Positions 25,160 through 32,914 of a stretch of 64,000 nt of DNA are shown piece after piece. Origin of the DNA: Sphingopyxis sp. FD7 (GTDB taxonomy: Bacteria > Pseudomonadota > Alphaproteobacteria > Sphingomonadales > Sphingomonadaceae); contig NZ_AP017898.1 in assembly GCF_003609835.1 (NCBI RefSeq), positions 2,604,001 to 2,668,000 of the forward strand. The letters run 5' to 3'. Numbering within the stretch: position 1 is the stretch's first letter; each line of letters starts with the position of its first letter. The translations under genes and the position numbers were made by a program. The notes beneath the pieces were generated by a model, which was not told the DNA's origin, made no database searches, and saw nothing but the letters and a program-made list of their open reading frames with translations.

Positions 25160-25501
25160 ATGAAGGATTATGTGCCCTCGCGTTCGCCCTGCGCCGTCGG
25201 CCGCGCGTCGCGGCTGCTTGGCGACCGCTGGGTGCTGCTGATCCTGCGCGAAGCCTTTCTCGGCGTCGACCGCTTCGAGGATTTCATCGCGCGGCTGGAC
25301 ATTTCGCGCGCCGCGCTGACCTCGCGCCTCGGCTGGATGGTCGCGGCGGGGGTGATGGAGCGCGTGCCGCCGGGCGGCAAGCGCGCCGCCTATCGCCTGA
25401 CCGACGCGGGACAGGCGCTGCGCCCGGCCTATGATGCGATCAAGGCGTGGGGCGACGAATGGCTGCCGCGCGGCGGGGGCGGGGAAGAGATGCGGTCGTG
25501 A
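25160..25501 (+). CDS. HxlR-family transcriptional regulator
   Basis: The 113-residue regulator starts MKDYVPSRSPCAVGRA. The HxlR winged helix follows: ASRLLGDRWVLLILREAFLGVDRFEDF, LDISRAALTSRLGWMVAAGVMERVP and YRLTDAGQALRPAYDAIKAWGDEW. The Cys in SPCAVGR is the conserved N-terminal cysteine used for redox or electrophile sensing in this family. It likely represses the divergent thioesterase gene. Confidence 0.93.
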   Translation: MKDYVPSRSPCAVGRASRLLGDRWVLLILREAFLGVDRFEDFIARLDISRAALTSRLGWMVAAGVMERVPPGGKRAAYRLTDAGQALRPAYDAIKAWGDEWLPRGGGGEEMRS

Positions 25502-25523
25502 GGTCTGGTTTCGACGGGTTGCG

Positions 25524-25690
25524 GCCTGAAGCGGTCCTCCCCCAAGGGGGGAGGGGGGGCACCCGAAGGGTGGTGGAGGGGTACGGGAGGTCATACGCAG
25601 CGCTCGACACCGCGTACCCCTCCACCATGCTTCGCATGGTCCCCCTCCCCGTGCCGGGGAGGAGCGCTTCCGTCCGCTCCCCACCCCAAA
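25524..25690. repeat. Intergenic CT-rich palindromic element
   Basis: Arms with CCTCCCCCAAGGGGGAGGGG and TGGTGGAGGGGTACG pair with CGTACCCCTCCACCATGC and CCCCTCCCCGTGCCGGGGAGG. This resembles the GGGGAGGGG elements in ileS and after ribF. It lies between the convergent HxlR and DUF3035 genes. Confidence 0.75.
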
Positions 25691-25743
25691 GCCGCTATGG
25701 GTTTTGAGGACGACCCCTAACGTCGCGGGGAAAAGCGCGAAGG

Positions 25744-26163
25744 TTACGCCCCCGGAATCGCCGCCTGCGCGTCGCGGCCGTCGCCTTCGGGTGCGGCGAG
25801 GATGTCGCGGACGACGAGGCCCTTGTCGACGACCTGCGTGCCGGGGCTGCCGACCTGGCTGCGGATGCCGGGGTCGGCGCGTGCGCCGTCGGCGCTGCCG
25901 ATGATCTGCGCCTCGCTCGCGCTGCGTGCCGAGGGGCCGCCGAAGAGCGCGCGCAGCGTCTGTTCGGCGGTCGATTCGCCGCCGGGGCGCGCGGTGCCGG
26001 GCGCGGGCGGGGTGAGCGCGAAATCGGGCGGCACGACGAGCGGCGCCTGACGCGACACCATCATTTCGTCGGGCCGGTCGCGGCTGAACAGGCTGTTCGA
26101 CCCGCAGGCCGACAGGGTGGTGGCGACGATCGAGGCGGCCAGGATGGCGGTGGTCCGGTTCAC
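25744..26163 (-). CDS. DUF3035 lipoprotein
   Basis: The 139-residue lipoprotein precursor starts at GTG 26163 (VNRTTAILAAS), with AGAGGAG upstream, and has a lipobox (TLSACGS). The rest is polar, with SRDRPDEMMVSRQAPLVVPPDFALTPPAPG. The MxVxRxxPLVVPPDF-type motif is the hallmark of DUF3035, a family I know only from alphaproteobacteria. Function unknown. It is 25 bases after lspA, whose product would process its own signal peptide. Confidence 0.88.
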   Translation of the reverse strand: MNRTTAILAASIVATTLSACGSNSLFSRDRPDEMMVSRQAPLVVPPDFALTPPAPGTARPGGESTAEQTLRALFGGPSARSASEAQIIGSADGARADPGIRSQVGSPGTQVVDKGLVVRDILAAPEGDGRDAQAAIPGA

Positions 26164-26188
26164 TAAAATACTCTCCTCTGCGCCCCGT

Positions 26189-26710
26189 TTACTCGGCGGA
26201 CGGCCTGGCGTCCGCCTGGCCCGCCTTTTCGCCCAAGAGCAGCGCGCGCGCAACCAGCAAAAGCACGCCGATGGTGATGCACGCATCGGCGACGTTGAAG
26301 ATCATGAAGGGGCGGAAGGTGCCGATGTGCAGGTCGGCGAAGTCGACGACATAGCCGAAACGCACGCGGTCGACGATATTGCCGAGCGCGCCGCCGAGGA
26401 TCAGCGCGAGCGCGATGACGTCGCCCTTCGCCTGTTCGCGCGTCATCCAGAAGGCGACCGCGGCGGCGACCAGCCCCGTCACCGCAACCAGCGTCCAGCG
26501 CGTCGTATCGGTGCAGCTGGCGAACATCGACAGCGAAATGCCGCAGTTCTCCGCCCAGCGCAGATCGAAGAAGCTGGTGATCTCGATGACCCCCTTGGGC
26601 TCGAGCGACAGCGGGACGGTGATGACCCATTTGGTCGCCTGATCGAGGATGAAGGCGACCGCGGCGAACATCAGGCCGAAGCGCAGATAGGGGGAACGGG
26701 CGCTGCTCAT
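26189..26710 (-). CDS. lspA: Signal peptidase II (lipoprotein)
   Basis: The 173-residue inner-membrane aspartyl protease removes signal peptides from lipoproteins. It has four hydrophobic segments and both catalytic Asp motifs: GNIVDRVRFGYVVDF and FNVADACITIG. The early motif FILDQATKW is also present. The ATG at 26710 overlaps the ileS stop (ATGA). ileS-lspA is a widespread gene pair. The C-terminus (ARALLLGEKAGQADARPSAE) is a slightly longer tail than usual. Confidence 0.95.
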   Translation of the reverse strand: MSSARSPYLRFGLMFAAVAFILDQATKWVITVPLSLEPKGVIEITSFFDLRWAENCGISLSMFASCTDTTRWTLVAVTGLVAAAVAFWMTREQAKGDVIALALILGGALGNIVDRVRFGYVVDFADLHIGTFRPFMIFNVADACITIGVLLLVARALLLGEKAGQADARPSAE

Positions 26711-29700
26711 CCCGCCCCCAATACCGTTTCGCAGCGATTGCACAAGGCGCCGTCGGTGGTGACTTCGGGCAGGTGGCGCCAGCAGCGGCCGCATTTGTGG
26801 TTTTCGGTGCGGGTGACGATCGCGGGGCCATTGAAGTCGCCGGTTGGTGGAAGAAGCGAAACTTTCGCCGCAATGCAAACTTCTGCCCAATCGATGCCAT
26901 CGTACTGGCTCTCGTGCGTCGTGTGTATAGGCAGCTCCACAACCGCTTCCAAGCTGCTGCGAATTTTCTTCTCCCTGCGCAGTGGTTCGATAGCCTCGTT
27001 GATGCCGTCGCGGATAATCCGGATTGTCCGCCACTTTGCGACCAATTTCGTGTTCCCGCGAAGGCGGGAACCCAGGGTGGGGTCAGCCGACGCGGGCACT
27101 GGATCCCCGCTTTCGCGGGGATGCAACAGCTGGTCGAGGTCAGGCCATTCCAGCAAATGCACGCTGCCCGCTTGCGGATAGCGCGTCCCCCACACCTCTT
27201 CGCTCGTGAACACCAGCACCGGCGCGGCGTAGCGCACCAGCGCGTGGAACAGCACATCGAGCACGCTGCGATAGGCGCGGCGCGTGTCGGTGCCGAGCGG
27301 GGCGGCGGGGCCGAGGTCGCAGTAGAGGACGTCCTTGCGGATGTCGAAATAGAAGGCCGACAGATCCTCGTTGCAGAAGTCCGCGAGCAGGCGCGTATAT
27401 GTATTAAAGTCGAAATCATCGACCGCGCGCGCCAGCTTGGCGTCGAGGTCGGCGAGCAGGCTGAGCATATAGCGTTCGAGTTCGGGCATCGCCGCGACGT
27501 CGATGACGCGCTCCTCCTCAGTAAAGCCGTCGAGCGCGCCGAGCAGGTAGCGGAAGGTATTGCGCAGCTTGCGATACTGGTCGGCGACCGTGCCAAGGAT
27601 TTCCTTGCCGATGCGGTGGTCCTCGGTGAAGTCGACGCTCAGCGCCCAGAGGCGGAGGATGTCGGCGCCATAGTCGCGCATCAGGTCGATCGGGCTGATC
27701 GTGTTGCCCAAGGACTTCGACATTTTGAGGCCCTTGGCATCCATCGTGAAGCCGTGGGTCAGCACCGCCTTGTACGGCGCCTGCCCGCGCGTGCCGCAGG
27801 ACTCCAGCAAGGACGACTGGAACCAGCCGCGATGCTGGTCGCTGCCCTCCAGATAGAGGTCGGCGCTGTGCGTGCCGCCGTCGTGGCGGACGAGCGCGGG
27901 CCATTTGCCGCTTTCGAGCACGAAGGCGTGGGTGCAGCCCGAATCGAACCAGACGTCGAGAATGTCGGTGATGCGTTCGTAATCGGCGGCGTTATAGTCC
28001 GGCCCAAGATATTCCTGCGCGCGTGCGTCGCTCCAGGCATCGACGCCGCCCTCGCGCACCGCCGCGACGATGCGGTCGTTGACCAGCGGGTCGTTGAGAT
28101 ATTGCCCGGTCTTGCGGTCGACGAAGAGCGTGATCGGCACGCCCCACGCGCGCTGGCGCGACAGCACCCAGTCGGGGCGGTCCTTGACCATGCTGCCGAT
28201 GCGGTTACGGCCCTTTTCGGGGACGAAGCGGGTCGCGTCGATCGCGGCCATGGCGAGGGTGCGCAGCGTGTCCCCCTCTCCCCCCGGGAGAGGGTCGGGG
28301 TGAGGGTGGCCAACGGCGGGAAGCGCGTCGCCCTCACCCTTCCGCGCCTGCGGCGCTCCCTCCCTCTCCCGCAGGGAGAGGGATTTATCCATCGGCACGA
28401 ACCATTGCGGGGTGCAGCGATAGATGACCTTCGCCTTCGAGCGCCAGCTGTGCGGATAGCTGTGCTTATAGTCGGCGCTGGCCGCGAGCAGCGCGCCGGC
28501 GTCGCGGAGGTCCGAGCAGATCGGGCCGTCGGGGGCGTTGAACCTGGGGTTGATGACGCTGCCCTGACCGCCGAGCCAGCCCCAGTCGTCGCGATATTTT
28601 CCGTCGCTTGTCACCGCGAACACGGGGTCGATGCCGTTCGCCTTGCACAGGTCGAAATCATCCTCGCCATGGTCGGGCGACATATGGACAAGGCCGGTGC
28701 CGCTGTCGGTGGTGACGAAATCGCCAGGCAGGAAGGGGCGGGGACGGAGGAAGAAGTCAGCCAGCGGAGAGTTGAGATTGATGTTCGCGGCACGCTCAAG
28801 CCCCTCCCCTTCAGGGGAGGAGTTGGGGTGGGGTCTATCGGTCAACGCAGCGTCAGGACGCGAGACCCCACCCCCAGCCCCTCCCCTGAAGGGGAGGGGT
28901 GAGAAGAGCTTGGCCATCGGGTGGCGGGCGATGGTGCCCGCGAGGTCGGCGCCTTTGCCTTGCCACACGAAGGCGTCCTGAACTTGCTCCCAAGGCGCTC
29001 GCTCGAAAAATTCCGGCAACAAATTCTTGGCTACGAGCACAGACATCTCTCGGCTTGGCGCTACCGTGCCGGGCGAAAATGCACCTACCAGCGGTGTCAT
29101 CGTTTTGATGTCTATTTTGACGACAACGTATTCGATCTCCGGCCCATAGGCCACAGCCTGATTGACCGGGATCGTCCACGGCGTCGTCGTCCAGATGACC
29201 GCATGCGCGCCGATCAATTCCTTGATCGGGCTCTCGACAATCTCGAACGCGACGTCGATCTGCGTCGAGACGATGTCCTCATATTCGATCTCGGCCTCGG
29301 CGAGCGCGGTCTTTTCGACCGGCGACCACATCACCGGCTTGGCGCCGCGATAGAGCATGTCGTTGGCGGCGAATTTGAGCAGTTCGCGCACGATGGTGGC
29401 TTCGGCCTCATAATCCATCGTGAGGTACGGATGGTCCCAGTCGCCGCCGATGCCGAGGCGCTTCAACTGCTCGCGCTGGGTGTCGACCCAATGCTGCGCA
29501 TAGGCGCGGCATTCGGCGCGGAACTCCTCGACGGGAACCTCGTCCTTGTTGCGCTTTTTCTTGCGATACTGCTCCTCGACCTTCCACTCGATCGGCAGGC
29601 CGTGGCAATCCCAGCCGGGGACGTAGGGCGCATCCTTGCCCTTCAGCGTCTGGGTGCGAACGACCATGTCCTTCAGGATATGGTTGAGCGCATGGCCGAT

Positions 29701-29922
29701 GTGCATGTCGCCATTGGCGTAGGGCGGGCCGTCGTGAAGGATGAACTGCTCGCGGCCCTTGCGGCTTTCGCGAATCTGGCCTTCCAGATTGCCCTCGAGC
29801 CATTTGGCGAGAATCAGCGGCTCCTTCTGCGGCAGGCCGGCCTTCATCGGAAAGTCGGTCTTGGGCAGGAAGACGGTGTCGCGGTAATCGCGGGCTTCGG
29901 GGGCGGAAGTGCTGTCGGTCAT
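26707..29922 (-). CDS. ileS: Isoleucyl-tRNA synthetase carrying three repeat-derived insertions
   Basis: This class I synthetase charges tRNA-Ile. It has HIGH at residues 74-77, WTTTPWTIPVNQAV in the editing domain, KMSKS near 734 and a C-terminal zinc motif (CGRCWRH, then LCNRC). At 1071 residues it is about 100 longer than expected. The excess is three segments encoded by palindromic repeats: about residues 340-375 (with SPLPFRGGAGGGVSRPD), 512-550 (with SLSLREREGAPQARKGEG and PHPDPLPGGEG) and 932-957 (LHPRESGDPVPASADPTLG). Outside these the sequence reads as a complete IleS, with no frameshift or stop. The gene sits between ribF and lspA in a minus-strand run. Confidence 0.95.
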   Translation of the reverse strand: MTDSTSAPEARDYRDTVFLPKTDFPMKAGLPQKEPLILAKWLEGNLEGQIRESRKGREQFILHDGPPYANGDMHIGHALNHILKDMVVRTQTLKGKDAPYVPGWDCHGLPIEWKVEEQYRKKKRNKDEVPVEEFRAECRAYAQHWVDTQREQLKRLGIGGDWDHPYLTMDYEAEATIVRELLKFAANDMLYRGAKPVMWSPVEKTALAEAEIEYEDIVSTQIDVAFEIVESPIKELIGAHAVIWTTTPWTIPVNQAVAYGPEIEYVVVKIDIKTMTPLVGAFSPGTVAPSREMSVLVAKNLLPEFFERAPWEQVQDAFVWQGKGADLAGTIARHPMAKLFSPLPFRGGAGGGVSRPDAALTDRPHPNSSPEGEGLERAANINLNSPLADFFLRPRPFLPGDFVTTDSGTGLVHMSPDHGEDDFDLCKANGIDPVFAVTSDGKYRDDWGWLGGQGSVINPRFNAPDGPICSDLRDAGALLAASADYKHSYPHSWRSKAKVIYRCTPQWFVPMDKSLSLREREGAPQARKGEGDALPAVGHPHPDPLPGGEGDTLRTLAMAAIDATRFVPEKGRNRIGSMVKDRPDWVLSRQRAWGVPITLFVDRKTGQYLNDPLVNDRIVAAVREGGVDAWSDARAQEYLGPDYNAADYERITDILDVWFDSGCTHAFVLESGKWPALVRHDGGTHSADLYLEGSDQHRGWFQSSLLESCGTRGQAPYKAVLTHGFTMDAKGLKMSKSLGNTISPIDLMRDYGADILRLWALSVDFTEDHRIGKEILGTVADQYRKLRNTFRYLLGALDGFTEEERVIDVAAMPELERYMLSLLADLDAKLARAVDDFDFNTYTRLLADFCNEDLSAFYFDIRKDVLYCDLGPAAPLGTDTRRAYRSVLDVLFHALVRYAAPVLVFTSEEVWGTRYPQAGSVHLLEWPDLDQLLHPRESGDPVPASADPTLGSRLRGNTKLVAKWRTIRIIRDGINEAIEPLRREKKIRSSLEAVVELPIHTTHESQYDGIDWAEVCIAAKVSLLPPTGDFNGPAIVTRTENHKCGRCWRHLPEVTTDGALCNRCETVLGAG
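27049..27127. repeat. Palindromic element inside ileS (third in protein order)
   Basis: CGTGTTCCCGCGAAGGCGGG and CCCCGCTTTCGCGGGGATGC are the inverted ends of an element of about 78 bases (26 codons). The type matches the intergenic elements at 2745-2822 and 20213-20297. It encodes HPRESGDPVPASADPTLGS within IleS, in frame, near the tRNA-binding C-terminal domain. Confidence 0.85.
28271..28386. repeat. Palindromic element inside ileS (second in protein order)
   Basis: CCCTCTCCCCCCGGGAGAGGG at one end and CCTCTCCCGCAGGGAGAGGG at the other enclose GGGTGAGGGTGG and CCCTCACCCTTCCG arms. The element of about 116 bases encodes SLREREGAPQARKGEG and HPDPLPGGEG, both typical translations of this sphingomonad repeat type, inserted in frame. 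Confidence 0.85.
28797..28904. repeat. Palindromic element inside ileS (first in protein order)
   Basis: AAGCCCCTCCCCTTCAGGGG at one end and CCCCTGAAGGGGAGGGG at the other, with GGGTGGGGTC and GACCCCACCC internal arms. The element of about 108 bases encodes SPLPFRGGAGGG and HPNSSPEGEG in the editing domain region. The same ends occur in the intergenic element at 31083-31206. Confidence 0.88.
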
Positions 29923-29982
29923 GGTGCGCGGCGCTTAGCGCAGTTTCGTGCGGGAGCAAAGCGTATGGGTCGACGTGGGAAT

Positions 29983-30118
29983 GGGTTCACGCGGAGACGC
30001 GGAGACGCGGAGGGAAAAAAGAGAAGGGATTCGCGCAGAGATCGCAGAGCGAAGAAGGAGAACGGGCGGCGAAGCCGCCAATTTTCTTCTCCGCGTCTCC
30101 GCGTCTCCGCGTGAACCC
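29983..30118. repeat. Intergenic palindromic element (CGCGGAGACG type)
   Basis: Perfect 30-base arms (29983-30012 and 30089-30118) begin GGGTTCACGCGGAGACGCGG. CGCAGAGATCGCAGAG and CTCTGCGCTCTCTGCGCG partners extend it to about 30145. It lies between ileS and the end of ribF and is of the same family as the element at 4.5-4.7 kb. Confidence 0.85.
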
Positions 30119-30148
30119 TTTTTCTCTGCGCTCTCTGCGCGATTCATT

Positions 30149-31081
30149 TCAAACCCCGGCGAGCAGCGCCTTCGCTTCGTCGCAATCCCTCGCAATCTGC
30201 GCCATCAGCGCATCCATGCCGTCATATTTGGCCTCGGGCCGGATGAAGGCGTGGAAAGCGACGTCGATTTCCTGTCCGTAGAGATCCTCCCCAAAGTCGA
30301 AGAAATGCGGTTCGAGCAGTTCCTTGGGCGGATCGAAGCTGGGGCGGATACCGAGGTTCGCGGCGCCCTTGAGCACACGACCGTCGGGGAGCCTTCCGGT
30401 CACCGCATAGATGCCGTAGCGCGGACGGAGGTAGGTTCCCATGTCGATGTTCGCGGTCGGAAAGCCGAGCAGGCGGCCGTTCTTGTCGCCGTGCTGGACC
30501 ACCCCGCGCACGGTGAAGGGGCGGGTGAGCAGGCGCGCGGCGGTGGCGCAGTCGCCGGTTTGCAGCGCCTCGCGGATGCGGCTCGACGAGATCACCGCGT
30601 CGTCCTCGACCGGGGCGACCATTTCGGTGAAGAAGCCGAGGCGGCGGGCATGGTCGGCGAGCGTGACGACATTGCCGCCGCGCCCCTTGCCAAAGACAAA
30701 GTCAGCGCCGGTGACGACCCCCGCGGCACCATAGCGGTCGAGCAGCAGGCCGGTGATGAAATCATCCGCGCTCGTCGCAGCGAGCGCCGCGTCGAAGGGC
30801 AGGACAAGCATCGCGTCGGCGCCCGCCGCGGCAAACAATTCCTGCCTTTGGTCGAGCGTTGTCAGGCGGAAGGGCGGGACGTCGGGTTTGAAGAAACGCA
30901 CCGGATGCGGGTCGAAGGTCGCGACGATCGCGGGGCGGCCCTCGTCCGTCGCATGGCGCACCGCGCGGCCGACGACCGCCTGATGCCCGGCGTGAAAGCC
31001 GTCGAAATTGCCGAGCGCGATGACGCCGCCGCGCAAGGGCGCTTCGATGCGATTGTGGCCGTCGAGGCGGATCATCTCCAA
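30149..31081 (-). CDS. ribF: Bifunctional riboflavin kinase / FAD synthetase
   Basis: The 310-residue enzyme makes FMN from riboflavin and then FAD. The N-terminal adenylyltransferase domain has ALGNFDGFHAGHQAVVGRA and VTGADFVFGKGRGGN. The linker SSSRIREALQTGD follows. The C-terminal kinase domain has GDKNGRLLGFPTANI and GIYAV, with the late DLYGQEIDVAFHAFIRPEAKYDG. Length and order match standard RibF. It is upstream of ileS, with an intergenic repeat between them. Confidence 0.96.
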   Translation of the reverse strand: MEMIRLDGHNRIEAPLRGGVIALGNFDGFHAGHQAVVGRAVRHATDEGRPAIVATFDPHPVRFFKPDVPPFRLTTLDQRQELFAAAGADAMLVLPFDAALAATSADDFITGLLLDRYGAAGVVTGADFVFGKGRGGNVVTLADHARRLGFFTEMVAPVEDDAVISSSRIREALQTGDCATAARLLTRPFTVRGVVQHGDKNGRLLGFPTANIDMGTYLRPRYGIYAVTGRLPDGRVLKGAANLGIRPSFDPPKELLEPHFFDFGEDLYGQEIDVAFHAFIRPEAKYDGMDALMAQIARDCDEAKALLAGV

Positions 31082-31082
31082 C

Positions 31083-31206
31083 CCCTCCCCTTCAGGGGAG
31101 GGGCAGCGAGACTTGCCAGCTTGCTGGCTAGTCGCAGCGGGGTGGGCTGCGAACGCTGCGCAAGGCCGCTGGCCCCCACCCCAACCCCTCCCCTGAAGGG
31201 GAGGGG
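31083..31206. repeat. Intergenic palindromic element (CCCCTCCCCTTCAGGGGAGG type)
   Basis: The ends AACCCCTCCCCTTCAGGGGAG and CCCCTGAAGGGGAGGGGC flank arms GCAGCGGGGTGGGCTGCG-like and GGCCCCCACCCCAACC, and a small hairpin (GCCAGCTTGCTGGC). It lies between the M19 dipeptidase and ribF genes. The ends match the ileS element at 28797-28904. Confidence 0.88.
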
Positions 31207-31238
31207 CTTGAACAGCGCTGCACCGATACGCTGCACCG

Positions 31239-32420
31239 TCATGGCGCCGGAGGTGTCAGCCGGACCAGCCCCGCTTTCAGCACGCGCACCGCATTGGCGC
31301 CCATCGCGGCGCGGATTTCGTCGTCACTGAAGCCCGCGTCGATCAGCGCCTGCGTCACCTGCGCGAGCTGCGCCGTGTCGAAGCGCACGGTGGTGGCGCC
31401 GTCATAATCGCTGCCAAGCGCGACATGCTCGATGCCGACGAGATCGCGGACATGCTTCATCGCGCGCGCGATGCTTGCGGGTGAGGTGTCGCACACCGCC
31501 GCGTCCCAATATCCGATGCCGATGAGCCCGCCGGTCGCCGCGACTCCTTTGATCTGTTCATCGGACAGGTTGCGGTTGACCTTGCACGTCGCCTGGACGC
31601 CGCCGTGGCTGGAGACGACGGGGCGGCGCGCCATTTTGAGGATATCGGCGACGCACGCGGCCGAGCAATGGGCGATGTCGACGACCATGCCCTTCGCTTC
31701 CATCGCCGAAACGACCTGGCGCCCGAGCGGGGTGAGCCCGCCTTTTTTCAGGCCGTGCATCGACCCCGCGAGCTCATTGTCGAAGAAATGGGTGAGCCCC
31801 GCCATGCGGAAGCCCGCGGCGTAGAGCTTGTCGAGGTTCGCGATGTCGCCTTCCAGATTGTGCAGCCCCTCGATGCTGAGCATCGCGCCGGTGGTGCGCG
31901 GCTTGCCGCGCCGCGCGACGAGCAGCGCGTCGACGTCGGCGGCGGTCGCGACGGCTTTCAGCGCACCATTGGAGGCCGCCACCGCGCGGTGCAGCTTTTC
32001 GGCGTGCCACAGCGAGCGTTCGAGCAGCGAACCCCACGTCCGCACCGGCTGGAGCTGCGCGATGACGAGGCCGGTGATATTGTCGCTGTCGGCGTCGTTC
32101 GCGTCGTAATTCTGCCCCTTCGGCGATTTGGTCGTGCTCGCAAGCACTTGCAGCGCGACATGGCCGTCCTGCAGCCGCGGCAGGTCCATATGGCCGCGTG
32201 TCGCGCGGTCGAGGATGTCGCGCTTCCACAGCAAGCTGTCGCTGTGCAGGTCGACGATCGTGAGCGTCCGGTGCAGTGCCTCTGCGCGCGCCGACACCCG
32301 GGGCAGCGGCTTGCCGTCGATGCGGTTGAGGTCGCGTTCGATCATCCCCGGCGCGAGCGTGAAAAAGGCGAGCGCGGCGAGTGCGATCAGGATCAGGAGG
32401 GCGATCAACCAGCGGCGCAT
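31239..32420 (-). CDS. M19 membrane dipeptidase family protein
   Basis: The 393-residue zinc dipeptidase has an N-terminal membrane anchor or signal (WLIALLILIALAALAFFTLAP) and the amidohydrolase barrel with TIVDLHSDSLLW, SIEGLHNLEGD, MVVDIAHCS, VVSSHGGVQATCKVNRNLSD and VALGSDYDG. These supply the di-zinc ligands. It should hydrolyse dipeptides, possibly with D-residues, in the periplasm. The ATG at 32420 has AAGGAG seven bases upstream. The gene is two bases after folA. Confidence 0.93.
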   Translation of the reverse strand: MRRWLIALLILIALAALAFFTLAPGMIERDLNRIDGKPLPRVSARAEALHRTLTIVDLHSDSLLWKRDILDRATRGHMDLPRLQDGHVALQVLASTTKSPKGQNYDANDADSDNITGLVIAQLQPVRTWGSLLERSLWHAEKLHRAVAASNGALKAVATAADVDALLVARRGKPRTTGAMLSIEGLHNLEGDIANLDKLYAAGFRMAGLTHFFDNELAGSMHGLKKGGLTPLGRQVVSAMEAKGMVVDIAHCSAACVADILKMARRPVVSSHGGVQATCKVNRNLSDEQIKGVAATGGLIGIGYWDAAVCDTSPASIARAMKHVRDLVGIEHVALGSDYDGATTVRFDTAQLAQVTQALIDAGFSDDEIRAAMGANAVRVLKAGLVRLTPPAP

Positions 32421-32422
32421 CG

Positions 32423-32914
32423 CTATCTCCTTGTCAGCGTCACGAAGCTGTAGGCGGGGCGCCCGCCTTCGTCCGCCGGGTGGTCCTCGCGCGCGACCTC
32501 GCGCCAGACCGCGGGGTCGGGATAGTCGATCATCGCGTCGCCCTGCGGCTCGATCGCGACTTCGGTGAGTTCGATCCGGTCGGCCAGCGGCAGGAAGAGG
32601 CGATAGATTTCGGCGCCGCCGATCACCATCACATGCGGCGCATTGGCGAGCTTCAGCGCTTCCTCGACGCTTGCGACGGGTTCGGCGCCCTCGTCCTGCC
32701 AGTCGGGATCGCGCGTGAGGACGATGTGGCGGCGCCCTTCGAGCACCGCGGGCAGGCTGTCGAAGGTCTTGCGCCCCATGATCATCGGGCGGCCCATGGT
32801 GAGCTGCTTGAACCGGCGGAGGTCGGCGGGCAGGTGCCACGGCATCCGGCCGTTCGCGCCGATCACGCCATTGGCCGCGCGCGCGAGGATCAGCGTGATT
32901 TCGGGGTGGTTCAT
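32423..32914 (-). CDS. folA: Dihydrofolate reductase
   Basis: The 163-residue enzyme reduces dihydrofolate with NADPH. It has ILARAANGVIGANGRMPWHLPADL with the active-site acidic residue following, FKQLTMGRPMIMGRKTFDSLP and the cofactor motif VMVIGGAEIYRLFLPLADRIELTEV. Normal length. It overlaps the purK stop by four bases (ATGA). Confidence 0.96.
   Translation of the reverse strand: MNHPEITLILARAANGVIGANGRMPWHLPADLRRFKQLTMGRPMIMGRKTFDSLPAVLEGRRHIVLTRDPDWQDEGAEPVASVEEALKLANAPHVMVIGGAEIYRLFLPLADRIELTEVAIEPQGDAMIDYPDPAVWREVAREDHPADEGGRPAYSFVTLTRR

Noticed and set aside
27049..28904. ileS inserts as pseudogene disruptions or assembly errors
   Set aside because: All three keep the frame across the full length, and flanking conserved segments are intact, so disruption is unlikely. 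An assembly error cannot be excluded by reading, but three independent clean in-frame events argue against it.
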